NCBI RefSeq assembly: GCF_014905175.1
Contig: NC_057788.1
Span: 1,922,001 to 1,986,000 of the forward strand
Source: Aphidius gifuensis
Lineage: Eukaryota > Arthropoda > Insecta > Hymenoptera > Braconidae
Length of the DNA: 64,000 nt
Direction: 5' to 3'
Both the position numbers and the translations under genes were made by a program. Positions 41,401 to 52,119 of the stretch are shown here, one piece after another (within the stretch, counting starts at the first letter, position 1; each line of letters opens with the position of its first letter). Below the pieces are notes generated by a model. It saw only the letters and a list, made by a program, of their open reading frames with translations. It did not search any database and was not told the origin of the DNA.

Positions 41401-44400
41401 AAAATCAATTTATCAAGTAAATATGTATTTGAGGGTTCGATCGAGTATTGAATTGATAATGATAAAAAAAAAAAAATGAAAAAAATGTAACATGGACACC
41501 CCGTTGTCCGCACATGCTACATATTCGTCTCAAAAATATTATTATTATGATTTTAGAGGGTTGTAAGCATTGGCCAATGACATATTCGCAATGCCCAAGT
41601 AAAAAGCCACAAAGGTTACGTTGATCTTGGGGCGTGAAAAATTGCAAAAAATCTGATATTCCAGGATTAAAAAAATTGAAATTCAAAACTCGTACAGAGT
41701 TATATCTATTCCACGTAAATTTTTAACCCTCACTTACTTTACGAAAAGTCGTTAAGGGTCAGTTTCACGATCACTCTCATTCTTTCCTTTTTTTATTTTC
41801 GATTATCTTTTTTACTATATCGACGACACAATTCACACTGATATTATATTTTTTAAGCTCACTACCCTAACAAAAAGAAAAAGAGAAAAACTATTTTCTC
41901 TTGGTTTTTATTTTTCATCTTGTTCTTAAATTTTTTTTTTTTTTTTTCACAACGTGACGCATTGGCAACCGCAATTTGACACAGACACGCTGTTTGAATT
42001 CCAAATTCAATTGACGAGAAAATATATAGATATGATTCGTAAATTAAGGGTTGGAAAGTCATATAGCAAACGGGGATGATAAAAAAATTAATAAATTTTA
42101 TTTGATTTATTTATTGAATGATAAAAAAAATTATATACATTATTTAATATAATTTTTATTTTTAAAAATTATGTTACAGAGCCAAGATGTCTACAGTGTT
42201 CACAATGTTCGCGACGTTTAAATTCAGCATGGGAATTAATTCAACACTCACAAAGTATACATGGTACAAGATTATATGGTACAACAAATTCAAGTGGAAA
42301 TTCATTATCAAATACACCAGCACCAAGTCCATCAACACCAACACCAAGTCATTCACATCATTTAAGTCCGCCCAATCATCTTAATTTAAGTTGTAAATCA
42401 AGTGGTAGTTCATCAGCTGCAAATTCATCTGGTGGAAATGGTGTTGGAAATGGTAGCGGTGGAAGTGGTGGTTGTAATAATACAAGTGGTGGTAGTAATA
42501 ATAGTCGTCAACAAACATTACAAACATCAACATCATCATTGGTTGGTGATCCATTACACAGTTTTTTAAGATTACCACAACATCTTGAACGTAGTTTTCC
42601 ACCAATGTTTAGACCAGATTTTTTAACTTTAAATCCATTAGCTGGTTATCGTGGCTTACAAGATTTACAAACAGCAACAAGAAATTTACAAAATCTTGGT
42701 GATCCATTACGTGGTATGGATGGTTTAAATCTTGGTGATCCACTTGTTAGAAGTTCACTTGATACATTAACAAATAATGCAAGAAATTTAGTTAATTTAA
42801 GTGAATTAACACATGGTAGAGGTCTTACTGGACAAACACATACACCACAACTTGAAGCTAATCTGGATTTTTATTCAGCGCGTCTAAGGAGCCTCGCTAA
42901 CCCATCCTTAGGCGCGGCTCCTCCAAATTCATCCGTAAATAATCAATCAATCGTTACTGGGGTTCAGCAACAACAGCCATCATTACAACCATCATCCCAA
43001 TCATCACAATCACAACAACAACCACCACAACCACCATCATCATTATCATCATCAACATCATCAACCTCATCATCAGCATCATCATCATTATCACACAGAG
43101 AACAATTACATCATCATCAACAACAGCAAATAACATTGGACTCATCAAAAAGTCCAGTATCAACAAATTTAACATCACATGTACTATCACAAAAAGAAAA
43201 TTCACCACCATCATATACTCAAAGTCCAACTAGTGGCAACAACAACAACAATAACAACAATAGCAATATTAACAATAATAATATTAATATTAATAATAAT
43301 AATAATAATAGCAACATTAATAATAATAACAATAACAATTCAACAGAAAGTGATAAATTAAATTTACAAGTAACAACAACACCAATTATAAATGAGTCAA
43401 ATGAAACAGTATATACATGTGAAGTATGTGATAAAAAATTTAGATTTCAATCAAATTTGATTGTACATAGACGTAGCCATGAAGAGAAAGAACGTCAATA
43501 TCAAGACACAACAAATCAAGATATAACACATTGTGATTTATGTAATTTAGAATTTTCAAATTATAATGATTTATGTAAACACATGAGAAAGCTACATCAA
43601 GATACAATAAATGCATCAAGTCCACAGGGTAGTGTTGAAACAGTACCAGATGATGGCTCAAGTTGTGATGATAATATGGATCTTGATGATGTTGATGATA
43701 ATGATGATAATAAATTAATAAATGATGATACAACTGAAGAAAATACACCAGAAGATTTAAGTACAACACAAGGACAAAGTAGTGATGATAATAATTGTCG
43801 TATTGATATTAAACCAAGTTTAGTTGGTGATTTAATGGAAAAATTTGGTTTAAATAATATTGCACAATATTCAGAGGCATATAGACAAGCATTACAAGAA
43901 AATCATCGTGGTAGTTATTTAAAAAATGATAAAATTAAAAATATAACAACAACAATTAATAATAATAATAAAGAAAAAGATACATTATCACCAATTAATT
44001 TTAATAATACAACAAATTTAAATATAAATACAGCAACAACACCACCAACAACATTAACAACAACAACAACAACAACACCACCAACAACAAATAATAATTT
44101 ATTTTCTGGACAAGGTTATACACGTACTAGTGGACATGATTTTGGTGGTTTATGGCTACCAACACCTCATTATTTAGATAACAATGAATTTCGTAAAATA
44201 AATAAAGCAACAACATCAAGTTTAACACTACAAGGTTTACCAAGTCCATTATTAAAAAAAGAAAGAAATGGAAGAAATGATACATGTGAATTTTGTGGTA
44301 AAGTATTTAAAAATTGTTCAAATTTAACTGTTCATAGACGTTCACATACTGGTGAAAAACCATATAAATGTGAATTATGTTCATATGCATGTGCACAAAG

Positions 44401-44614
44401 TTCAAAATTAACAAGACATATGAAAACTCATGGTAGACATGGTAAAGATACATATAAATGTCGTTTTTGTGAAATGCCATTTTCTGTACCAAGTACACTT
44501 GAAAAACATATGAGAAAATGTGTTGTTGTTGTACAACAAGGAACAAAAGGTTTAGGATTATCATATCCAGGTAGTCAAGATGAAGATTCATCATTAAGTA
44601 CTAAAGATACTTGA
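26438..44614 (+). CDS. Bcl11: BCL11A/B orthologue, zinc-finger transcription factor (spliced, 3 coding exons)
   Basis: The coding sequence joins 26438-26474, 37253-37702 and 42180-44614 into 2922 nt, 973 residues plus TGA. Zinc fingers: C2HC at 27-50 (C27, C30, H45, C50); C2H2 at 169-190; C2H2 at 576-596 and 614-635; C-terminal triplet at 865-885, 893-913 and 923-943. The first finger (core ILRFIEHK), the second (NSAW...QH) and the C-terminal triplet ([49 protein letters not shown]) are near-identical to BCL11A/B. A segment at 708-736 containing [10 protein letters not shown] matches the vertebrate SEAF motif. The family acts in the nucleus as a DNA-binding, mostly repressive regulator of neural and other cell fates, with chromatin corepressors such as NuRD in vertebrates. 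Codons are strongly A/T-ending. It is the only recognisable complete protein here; the family call is very secure, while A versus B does not apply to a single insect orthologue. Confidence 0.95.
28476..28485 (+). promoter_or_regulatory. CTCF-like core AGATGGCGCT
   Basis: Matches the insect CTCF core (AGRTGGCGCY) exactly, in a GC-richer patch of intron 1 about 2 kb after exon 1. Motif match only. Confidence 0.3.
36184..36195. promoter_or_regulatory. 12-bp perfect palindrome ACGACCGGTCGT
   Basis: GC-rich perfect palindrome in intron 1, 1.06 kb upstream of exon 2, within a patch with few homopolymers (36180-36260). The ACCGGT core resembles grainyhead/CP2-type sites; inference only. Confidence 0.25.
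37253..37702 (+). CDS. Bcl11: Bcl11 coding exon 2 (N-terminal C2HC finger)
   Basis: The exon is bounded by an acceptor (TTTTGTTACAG, AG at 37251-37252) and a GTAAGA donor at 37703; both boundaries are phase 1. It encodes residues 13-162. The CGGC...IEHKVNHC finger (C27, C30, H45, C50) is the BCL11-type C2HC finger, which in vertebrate BCL11A is linked to self-association. It is followed by a Ser/Pro-rich linker with SP and TP dipeptides (SPP, TPQ, TPKRR), a basic KRR cluster, then [14 protein letters not shown], a plausible nuclear-localisation region. The reading frame is open throughout, and base composition is clearly coding compared with the flanking poly(T)-rich introns. Confidence 0.93.
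37703..42179 (+). other. Bcl11 intron 2 (4,477 nt)
   Basis: GT at 37703 (GTAAGA) and AG at 42178-42179. AT-rich with long T runs. Patches with few homopolymers at 38280-38400, 38480-38600 and 39330-39430 could be regulatory. No additional exon with a matching phase was seen. Confidence 0.8.
42180..44614 (+). CDS. Bcl11: Bcl11 coding exon 3 (fingers 2-7 and C-terminus)
   Basis: The acceptor is TTATGTTACAG (AG at 42178-42179); the stop is TGA at 44612-44614. The exon encodes residues 163-973. Order: finger 2 at 169-190; Gly/Ser/Asn linker; Ser/Gln/His tract 425-479; Asn tract 516-549; finger 3 at 576-596; finger 4 at 614-635; acidic tract 653-689; conserved 708-736 block; Thr/Asn linker; fingers 5-7 at 865-943 with one TGEKP linker; 30-residue tail. 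Finger 7 is C2HC (C923, C926, H939, C943), not the C2H2 of vertebrate BCL11. Fingers 3 and 4 are separated by 17 residues rather than a 7-residue TGEKP-type linker. One large last exon carrying most fingers matches the vertebrate BCL11 gene structure. Confidence 0.96.
42879..42916 (+). other. RNA hairpin within Bcl11 exon 3
   Basis: Arm CGCGTCTAAGGA (42879-42890) pairs with TCCTTAGGCGCG (42905-42916): 11 Watson-Crick pairs and one U-G wobble, loop of 14 nt. It covers codons 396-408 in a patch whose codons (GCG, CGT, AGG, AGC, CTC, GCT, GGC, GCG) differ from the A/T-ending codons around it. Confidence 0.6.
42965..43129 (+). repeat. In-exon CAN/TCA trinucleotide tract (Ser/Gln/His-rich)
   Basis: CAA, CAG, TCA, CCA and CAT triplets encode residues 425-479, rich in Ser, Gln, Pro and His. 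Such slippage-prone coding repeats vary in length between insects and probably form a disordered linker. Confidence 0.8.
43238..43339 (+). repeat. In-exon AAT/AAC tract (poly-Asn)
   Basis: 34 codons (residues 516-549), almost all Asn with a few Ile and Ser, just before finger 3. A prion-like low-complexity linker, likely length-polymorphic. Confidence 0.85.
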
Positions 44615-44716
44615 TCTTGGAATGGCAGCCTACAGCCGCCAATACCACCACCAACAACATCATCAACAACAACAACAACAATGTGGCCACTCAGGCCGCC
44701 TTATTCGGTTTATTGA
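44615..44716 (+). other. In-frame 33-codon extension after the Bcl11 TGA, possible readthrough tail
   Basis: After the TGA at 44612-44614 the same frame stays open for 33 codons (44615-44713), to a second TGA at 44714-44716. It is richer in G and C than the sequence that follows. It begins SWNGSLQPPIPPP, continues with Thr/Ser codons (five ACA in a row) like the rest of the exon, and ends MWPLRPPYSVY. AATAAA follows immediately at 44717. This is either coding-like 3' UTR or a translated readthrough extension; the sequence cannot separate them. Confidence 0.45.
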
Positions 44717-44722
44717 AATAAA
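44717..44722 (+). terminator. Nearest AATAAA polyadenylation hexamer after Bcl11
   Basis: AATAAA lies 102 nt past the annotated stop and directly after the second in-frame TGA. Such hexamers are frequent by chance in DNA this AT-rich, and many more occur up to about 46.8 kb, so the true cleavage site is unknown. Confidence 0.3.
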
Positions 44723-46677
44723 TTATATGACCTCAATTTTAATAATCCATTATTTAACATAACAATGAATATGAATAAATACACATATGATGTTTATAAA
44801 TTCATACAAAATTTATTAATTAACAATAAAATTAATCAATTTTGATTATTTTATTTTTAATTTTTCATAAATCATTGACAAATGTTGAATAAAAAAAATT
44901 ATTTATCATGATCTTTTAAATGATCCTGTACAAAATTTAGAGGTCACTAAAAAATAAACCTGGATGACACCAAATTAACAAAGAAAAAATTATTTCTTGA
45001 TCAAAAATCAACAAGAAATCGATAGTTACCATAAACTAAAAAAAGTTAATCATATAAATACTAAATGGTATATACATGTGAATATTAAATATATTAATTA
45101 TAATAAATTCTTTATATAAATATATATATATAAATAAAAAAATATAAATATATAAATAATAATACATTCAACCACCATCAAAACATCACGATAAGATAAT
45201 AAAAAAATCAGAAAAAAAAAAAACTTTATTATTGAAGATTATTTATTTAACAATATAGAAAAAACGGTAATATATTGTCATGAGATATTAGGAGAGGATT
45301 AAGATTAAATTTAAATAAATATGTAAACAATATTATATAATTAAAAAAAATTATTATTAATAAAGATAATAAGAAAATGTTAAGTGATTGATGAAAATAA
45401 TAATCGATAAGTCAAGAAGGTATTAGCAAAGGAAGAAACAAAAGAAACTCTTTTTTTTTTATTTCGTCCTTTTCTCTTGTACATTTTTGTTGATTACATA
45501 TTATTGTAAATTAATTATTATTATTATTATTATTCGTGATGAATTATTATTAAATTTATTAATTATTATTGATTGTGTTTTTGACTTTATTGGTTATTAA
45601 AATTATTATTAGTTATTATTAATTATTAGTTATTATTAAACCGAAAAACAGAAAAATTATAAATTTATTATAAATATATATGTATATTAGTTTCGGTTTT
45701 TCGATTTTTTTTTTTTTTTTTTTTTTTATGTTATAATGTAGAAAAAAATTGTTTTTTTTTTCTGAAAAGTTAAAAGAAGATGCCAAAGTTGTCTAGGTTT
45801 ATCGACTTGTACTATTTCTAATTATTATTGAGCTTGGATTGATTGCGGGAATTAAAAATGCAAATATATCTTTATTAAATACTGAGCAATAGTAAAAAGC
45901 TGCTTTTTTTTTTTTCTATGGGCATACTCGTACTCTTTCCATTCTCGATTTTATGGAATATTATTGTCTATATTTTACAAGTGATAGAATTAATAAATGA
46001 AAATTTAAATAAGTTTGTTGATTGACAAAAAAAAAAAAAATGAAAACACATAAAAAAAAGATTTTTAAAAGAAAATTTTTAACATTTTTATTTTATTACA
46101 TACACTGGTTCCTTGTTTTTCTTTTTTTATTATTTTGTATATTTTTTTGTTTTATTTTCAACAAAGACTGAGAGGTACTTTGAGATGTTTGATTAATTTT
46201 TTTTTTCTTTTGATTTTACTGTGAATACGTGTTTTTCTTTTTTGTAATTATTGATATTATTTTTTACCTCGTTTTAAGAGTTTCTAAAACTGTTCCTAAA
46301 AAATTAAAATGATAAAAATTTAGGCAATAAGATTAATTCTGATGGTATGTAAGTGAAATTTTTAAATAAAAAAAAAAAAACATTGAGTGATTGAGATCAA
46401 TTGTAATAAATGATGAGTGATAAGAAAGATTAAATAAAAAAAAAAACACCCATATCAATTTTTTCGATGTTAGAAATGTATGAATTTTAGATGAGAAAAA
46501 ATTTTTAAATTTAAAATACACTAAACACAAACACAGTAAAATATTTAATAATAATGAAATTAAAAAAAAAAATAAATAAAAGACAGTAAATTAAATAATC
46601 ATCGTTATCAATTTGAAGGAGGATATACTTGATGTTATCAAGAAACTAGAAAGCCCTATTTGTATAACAACATGTAT

Positions 46678-46685
46678 TGTACATA
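46678..46685 (+). promoter_or_regulatory. Pumilio-type element TGTACATA in the putative 3' UTR
   Basis: The octamer fits the Pumilio/PUF consensus UGUANAUA. It sits in a patch with few homopolymers (46610-46770) in a region otherwise made of A/T runs. Functional only if the Bcl11 transcript extends this far. Confidence 0.25.
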
Positions 46686-46790
46686 GCACTGCCCGTAGAT
46701 GCGACATAAAAAAATAATTCCACGTCGTTAATCGTACCATTCATTAGTCATACATTTGAGCTTAATAATTGAAAAAAAAAAAATTAATAA

Positions 46791-49700
46791 ATAATATAAA
46801 TAAATAAATAATAAACAACAAAAAAACACCAACGAATTAAAACAACAAATTATACTGTCATTATTTTAATTTTTCATGAAAAAAATTTTCTCATTTTCTC
46901 AATGTAAACACAAAAAAAAAAAAAAAGTTTAAAAAATAATTTATAAAGTTGCTGGCAGTTTTAGTGTGTACTGAAAAAAAAAAAAAATAAACGTAAAAAG
47001 AAATTAAAAATTAAAAAATATATTTTGATTATTTTTTATTTTCATTTATCCTTGTTTTTTTTATTTAATTTATAATTTTTTGTTATTTATTTCAGACGTA
47101 ATTTAAATAGGGATATTGCACTCTTGGTGTATCAACAGAAATTAAAATAATAATATGAAGAAAAAATAAATAAAATACACCGAATGATAATATGAAAGCG
47201 AGTTTGAATATCGATAGATTGACAACTCAACATTGTCGATGTAATATCATGAATTTACGATGTGTTTAAAAATATTTTAAAGTATTATTCAAAGTAGCCA
47301 TGCCGTTTGGCTGTTATCCAAACTACTCCAATTTTTATCATTGAATTAAATTATAATTTATCATTAAAATAAATTTTTTTTCATTTATTTCTAATGAAAT
47401 TTCATTTAAAAGAAATTTTCCTTCAAATATATATTATTTTTTTTTTTTTATTGAATTTTTTATTTTATTTCAAACAGCAATAATATATGTATCATTCTCG
47501 CTTCATGATTTGACGGTGTTATTTTAACACAGGGTAAAATAGAATAAACCAAAAAAAAAAAAAAAATTAAATACGAAAAATTAATAATATTTCCAGGTTT
47601 TAAAATAATTAAAAAAAATAAACAGTAGAGTCAGAAGGACTATAAAAATAAAAATATAAAAAATGGTATTTCATGTATAATAAAATTAAAAAAAAAAAAA
47701 ATCTCTTTGAAAATAAAAAATGTTTTAAATATGAAAAAAAATATTTCTAATTTCAGGGTAATTAATCCAAAACTGAGGTCACCTAGGTACATGTTAAGCC
47801 TGGGTTTACTAAACCTTCTTTTATGAGAAAAAATAAATTTTTTAATAATAAGTAATTAAAAATCTTATGTAAGTTTAAAGAAAAATAGAAAAAAAAGGAA
47901 CGACAATTGAGGCAATATGAAAATGAGTTTATTAGAGTCCAAAAAAAATAAATAAAATAAATACTAGTTATAAAATTAAATTAAAAAAAATAATAAATAG
48001 CTAATATATAATATAATTAATAAATAATTGCATATGGACTCTATTTCTCAATTTAAAATTAATTTATTAATTTAATTATTACGGTGTATGTCTTGTGCGA
48101 TTAAATAAAAAAAAGTTTGTTTTTAAAAAAAAAAAATATCCATGAAACCACTTGTCAATTTATTTCTATATTTTAATTTTATTTATATACTAATAAAAAT
48201 TAATGAATCCTTTATTAATGATAAATTTTTTTTATTTGATGTTCAGTCCATTTCGCATCGTTCCAAGTTTAGAATTAAATCAATTTAAATTTCTAAATCT
48301 AAACACCGACGAAGCTGCCATCGGTGGGGAAATTTGAAAGTTTATAGAGGGGCACCGATTATCAGTCGGTCTAGAGGGGCCCCCACAAAACCAAGGGGTA
48401 CGTTTGAATTATTTCCCTAGTCCCCCTTCAAACAAGTATCATTCGATCACCCCAAACTACCCTAGAATTTCTGTGTGTGACTCGTTGTGAGGCTAGACAA
48501 TGCTAGACAAATAAAATGTCTATATAGGTATTTAAGTAAGTCTGATAATAAAGCTTATTCAAAAGGTAAATAATAAATATTAATAAAAGAAAATTTAAAA
48601 TAATAATAACATTGAGTCATTACAATAAAATGACTGATTAATTAAATTTTAAATTAATTAATTTTGAATTTATCCAAGATATATGATAAATGTAAGTTTA
48701 AAAAAAATAAATAAATTGTTAAATTGAATATTTATTTATTTATCGTATCATATATTGTTGTCGAAATTTTGAAGACATTTTAAATAGTCATAAAATCATT
48801 ATGTTTACATGTTACTATGCTTGTATTATTTTTATGATGATTAATTTTCATTTAAAATACTTAATCCCAGGTAGAAATTCAAAGTTTATTTGACGTCGAT
48901 TTAATGTTCTAACTTGAAGTTCAAATCGACGTTTAAAAAATTCAAAAAATTTCAAATTTACAAGTCAAATAATTTCATGGTAATAAGCCATATGATTAAT
49001 TAATTTTTTTGCACATATTATTTGCTTTTATTGAGCCTTGACAAGTCATTATAATTATTTAATTCAGTTTTTTTTTTTACTTTTCATATGTACAAAATGA
49101 AATAATAAAATTCAGCATTTTACTCCAAAATATTTACTCCAATAAACATATTTATAAGTATTTTTTTTTTTCTATTTATTTCAATTATACTATTTTCTTT
49201 TTAATTATCACTTCAAATTATATAACTTCAAAGTAAAAAATATAATGATTAATTTTAAAATACTCAATACTTTGAACTACAAGATATTTTTTTTTCTTTT
49301 TTTGAAATTATTAACAGGATATAATTTTATTTCAGGATAATTTGACCAGGATATTTGGAGCACACAGTATTTACTCGTATACGCATATAAAATAAAAAAT
49401 AAAAATTTCACAGGGTAGCAATACTCATCAAGCAAAACCATCGCCCACAGGCAATCACATTTTTAATTATCCCCATGTTCGTATGACTCGCTTAATGTTC
49501 ATGCATGCGTCGACTGATAAAAGAAACCTCAAAATAAAAAAAATCCACATATAAAATATTTGTTCACCATTTTTTTTCATTTTTCTTTAAAATAAAAAAA
49601 ATCATAAATCCTCAAAGTCATGTGATAAACCCTTAATTAAAAAATGCAATCGTAACGAATAATTTTTTTTTTTTTTTTCCTTGTATTACTATACATCACA

Positions 49701-52119
49701 TGTGTACTCTCGATATTTAAAAAATAAATAAAATAATAAAAATAAATTTAATCCACTACAACTCCATCTGTCATTTTCCATTACCCTATACAATCTTTTG
49801 TTTTTTATTTTTTCCCGACTTCCCATTACCCTTTCGATCTTCATAAAATAATTTACAAAAAAAAAATCTTAAATTTGAGATAAAAATTCTTTCAGTAAGT
49901 ATATAAATTTAATTGATCACCTGACACCTCGTTGAATGAATTTGAATAGACTGATATAAATATATCAAAAACAGAAATAATATTTATGTATTTATTTGTT
50001 TATTTTTAATTATCCGTTTGAATGATAATCCATATAGAAGACAATCATCACGTCTGTTTAATTTGTGCCTCTCTCAACATTTCTCAAAATTTATATATAT
50101 TCACATTGAGTTTAATATATAGGTACAAGACGCGATGAAGAAGAGGGACAAGTAGTGATAATTAATATATATGGTATGTTGTGTATACCAGGCACAAAGT
50201 TTGAACAATGCCGGTTAATTTTTGGCCAGCATCTATTGTGTTTGTGTTCATGGTTACCACGCATTCATCTGTCAAGTGGCTTTTGACGTATTTCTGGTAT
50301 TACTGATAGAACATGCAACACCAACAACAATAACAACAAAATCAAAAATAAAATACTAACCATGTGAAATTTAATTTAGCGAGCTATTAAAAGTATTTTT
50401 AATTTGTTGAAATTAAAGCTTTTTCTAATTTTCTTTTTTTTTTTGATATATTTGACTCGAGTTTATTTGCGAGTACGTAAATTTGTTTACAGGTATTTTG
50501 TTTGGCCATTTTACATGAAGATATGTTGACAGTGGTATGACGGAATCACAATGGTGGACACTAATCTGCATGTCAGTTGCAGTTGTAAGCCAAGTAAATG
50601 AGAAAGACCGAAATACAAAAGAGGTGGGCTATGAAACTATTCAAGACCCATTGGTTTCTGGCTTTTGTCGGAAAATTTATATTTAATATTAATTTATTAT
50701 TACGGTGTTTAAAACTTTACTACATATTATTTATGTTAAATTGAAAAAATATAATTTTAATCATATAATTAATGAGATGTGTATTTTGAATTTAACAAAT
50801 TATTATCATAGATTTAAAAGGAAAATAAAATTATTTATAAATAATTTTGAATAAATCTTTATTTATTATCTATCTGTGAAAAAAAAAATTATTATAATTT
50901 GTGATTTAACAAATTTTTAAACTTAAAAATTACATGTTTATTTTGAATTTAACAAATTATTTATTTATTTAATTATTTTGAGATAAATACATTTTTAAAA
51001 AATATAATTATTCCATTTATAAAATTTAAATGATATTTAATTAATTCTATATCAATAAATTAATAAATTTATAAATAATTTTTAGTATTTTAATATAAAT
51101 AAAAAATTCATTTTTTATTATCTTACTTTAAATTAATTTATCAATAAAAAAAAAAAATTTATTATTTACTTAATTATTAACATCTAAAAAAAAAACTTTA
51201 ACATTAAAAAAAATATATTTTCATTCTAAAAAAGTTTCCAAAGAAAATAAAAAAATTTTAATTATTCACAGTATGTTAACATTTTGTTGATAAGACAATA
51301 TAAACAAGACAATTTAAGTTTTGTTATAAAGCAAATTAAGTCAACTGTTAAGCTGGATAAGCATTAAGACATGACCAAAAACAATACCCATGAATAAACT
51401 AAACATCTTAAATACCAAAATTTAAAAAATAAATATCTACTTATTACCAACCTTAAATCACAAAAAATAATAATATTAATAAACTAATTAATTAATTTGC
51501 CAACAAAAAAAAAAAAAAAAATCATATAAATTACAATGTACATATAAACACTTATTAAATTTATAAATTTAATATAACCCATCTGCTATGGTAATAATAT
51601 ACATCCACCCCCTCGGGTCAGTTATTCGTCGAGAAATAGGGTGCGTTTAACCAATGAAACACGTCTCTGACCATCCACCCTCTACAACTGACCAATCCCA
51701 AATTAAATCCCCTCAACTATATTTCATCTCATTCGCACATGTTACACTAAAAAAAAAAAAATATCCATATACAAAAATTACAATTAATTAACAAAGTCAA
51801 ATAAATAAATAAAAACTATACATCAATCAATTGCAACACCAATTAAAAATAATAATAAAAATCCAATTAATTTTTACCCCTTTGAATACAAATTTTATTT
51901 ATTTTCAAATATACATGAGACTCTGTTGAATTTTTGAGAGTCACTACGATGATCATTGCTCCATAATGTAAGTGTGACGTATAAATATTGTATACTACCG
52001 ATCTTGAATATATAAAAAAAAATATATATATATATTTTAAACCTTTGAACACCCTTTTCAAAAAAAAAAAAAAAAAAAAAATATCCACAGATAGAAATGC
52101 AAAAAAGAATAAGGGCTAA
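46791..52119. other. AT-rich non-coding DNA downstream of Bcl11
   Basis: No supported gene. Notable patches: 47755-47825; 48240-48510, a GC-richer block with two near-identical TAGAGGGGC words (48341 and 48372) and ACCGA/TCGGT arms; 49340-49530; 50125-50310; and 50500-50690, with a 49-codon open frame. The rest is A/T runs. Confidence 0.6.
50537..50686 (+). CDS. Candidate 49-residue small ORF
   Basis: ATG at 50537 opens 49 codons to TAA at 50684. The product begins MTESQWWTLICMSVAVVSQV, which looks like a short signal peptide, then a charged segment (NEKDRNTKEVGYETIQDPLV) and GFCRKIYI. Codons are less A/T-biased than the surroundings and there are no homopolymer runs. It could be a first coding exon, a micropeptide, or chance; no family is recognised. 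Confidence 0.2.
   Translation: MTESQWWTLICMSVAVVSQVNEKDRNTKEVGYETIQDPLVSGFCRKIYI

Larger units (their letters stand above)
44617..46790 (+). other. Probable Bcl11 3' UTR (end not determined)
   Basis: No open frame with coding character occurs here beyond the 33-codon extension. The stretch is AT-rich with ATT/TTA repeats around 45505-45660 and long T runs at 45704-45727. A segment with few homopolymers at 46610-46770 contains a Pumilio-type TGTACATA. The 3' UTR assignment is by position only; developmental neural regulators often have long 3' UTRs. Confidence 0.4.

Noticed and set aside
41076..41513. 145-codon minus-strand frame
   Set aside because: Phe/Lys/Ile product made from poly(A/T) runs just upstream of exon 3; no domain and within intron 2.
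42187..42384. Separate small gene starting at ATG 42187
   Set aside because: Overlaps BCL11 exon 3 in another frame; the exon frame with finger 2 is the real one.
42954..43229. Antisense open frame of 91 codons
   Set aside because: Met/Val-rich product is the complement of the CAN/TCA coding repeat of BCL11 exon 3.
43440..43769. Antisense open frame of 109 codons
   Set aside because: His/Tyr/Leu-rich shadow of the BCL11 exon; the sense frame has conserved fingers.
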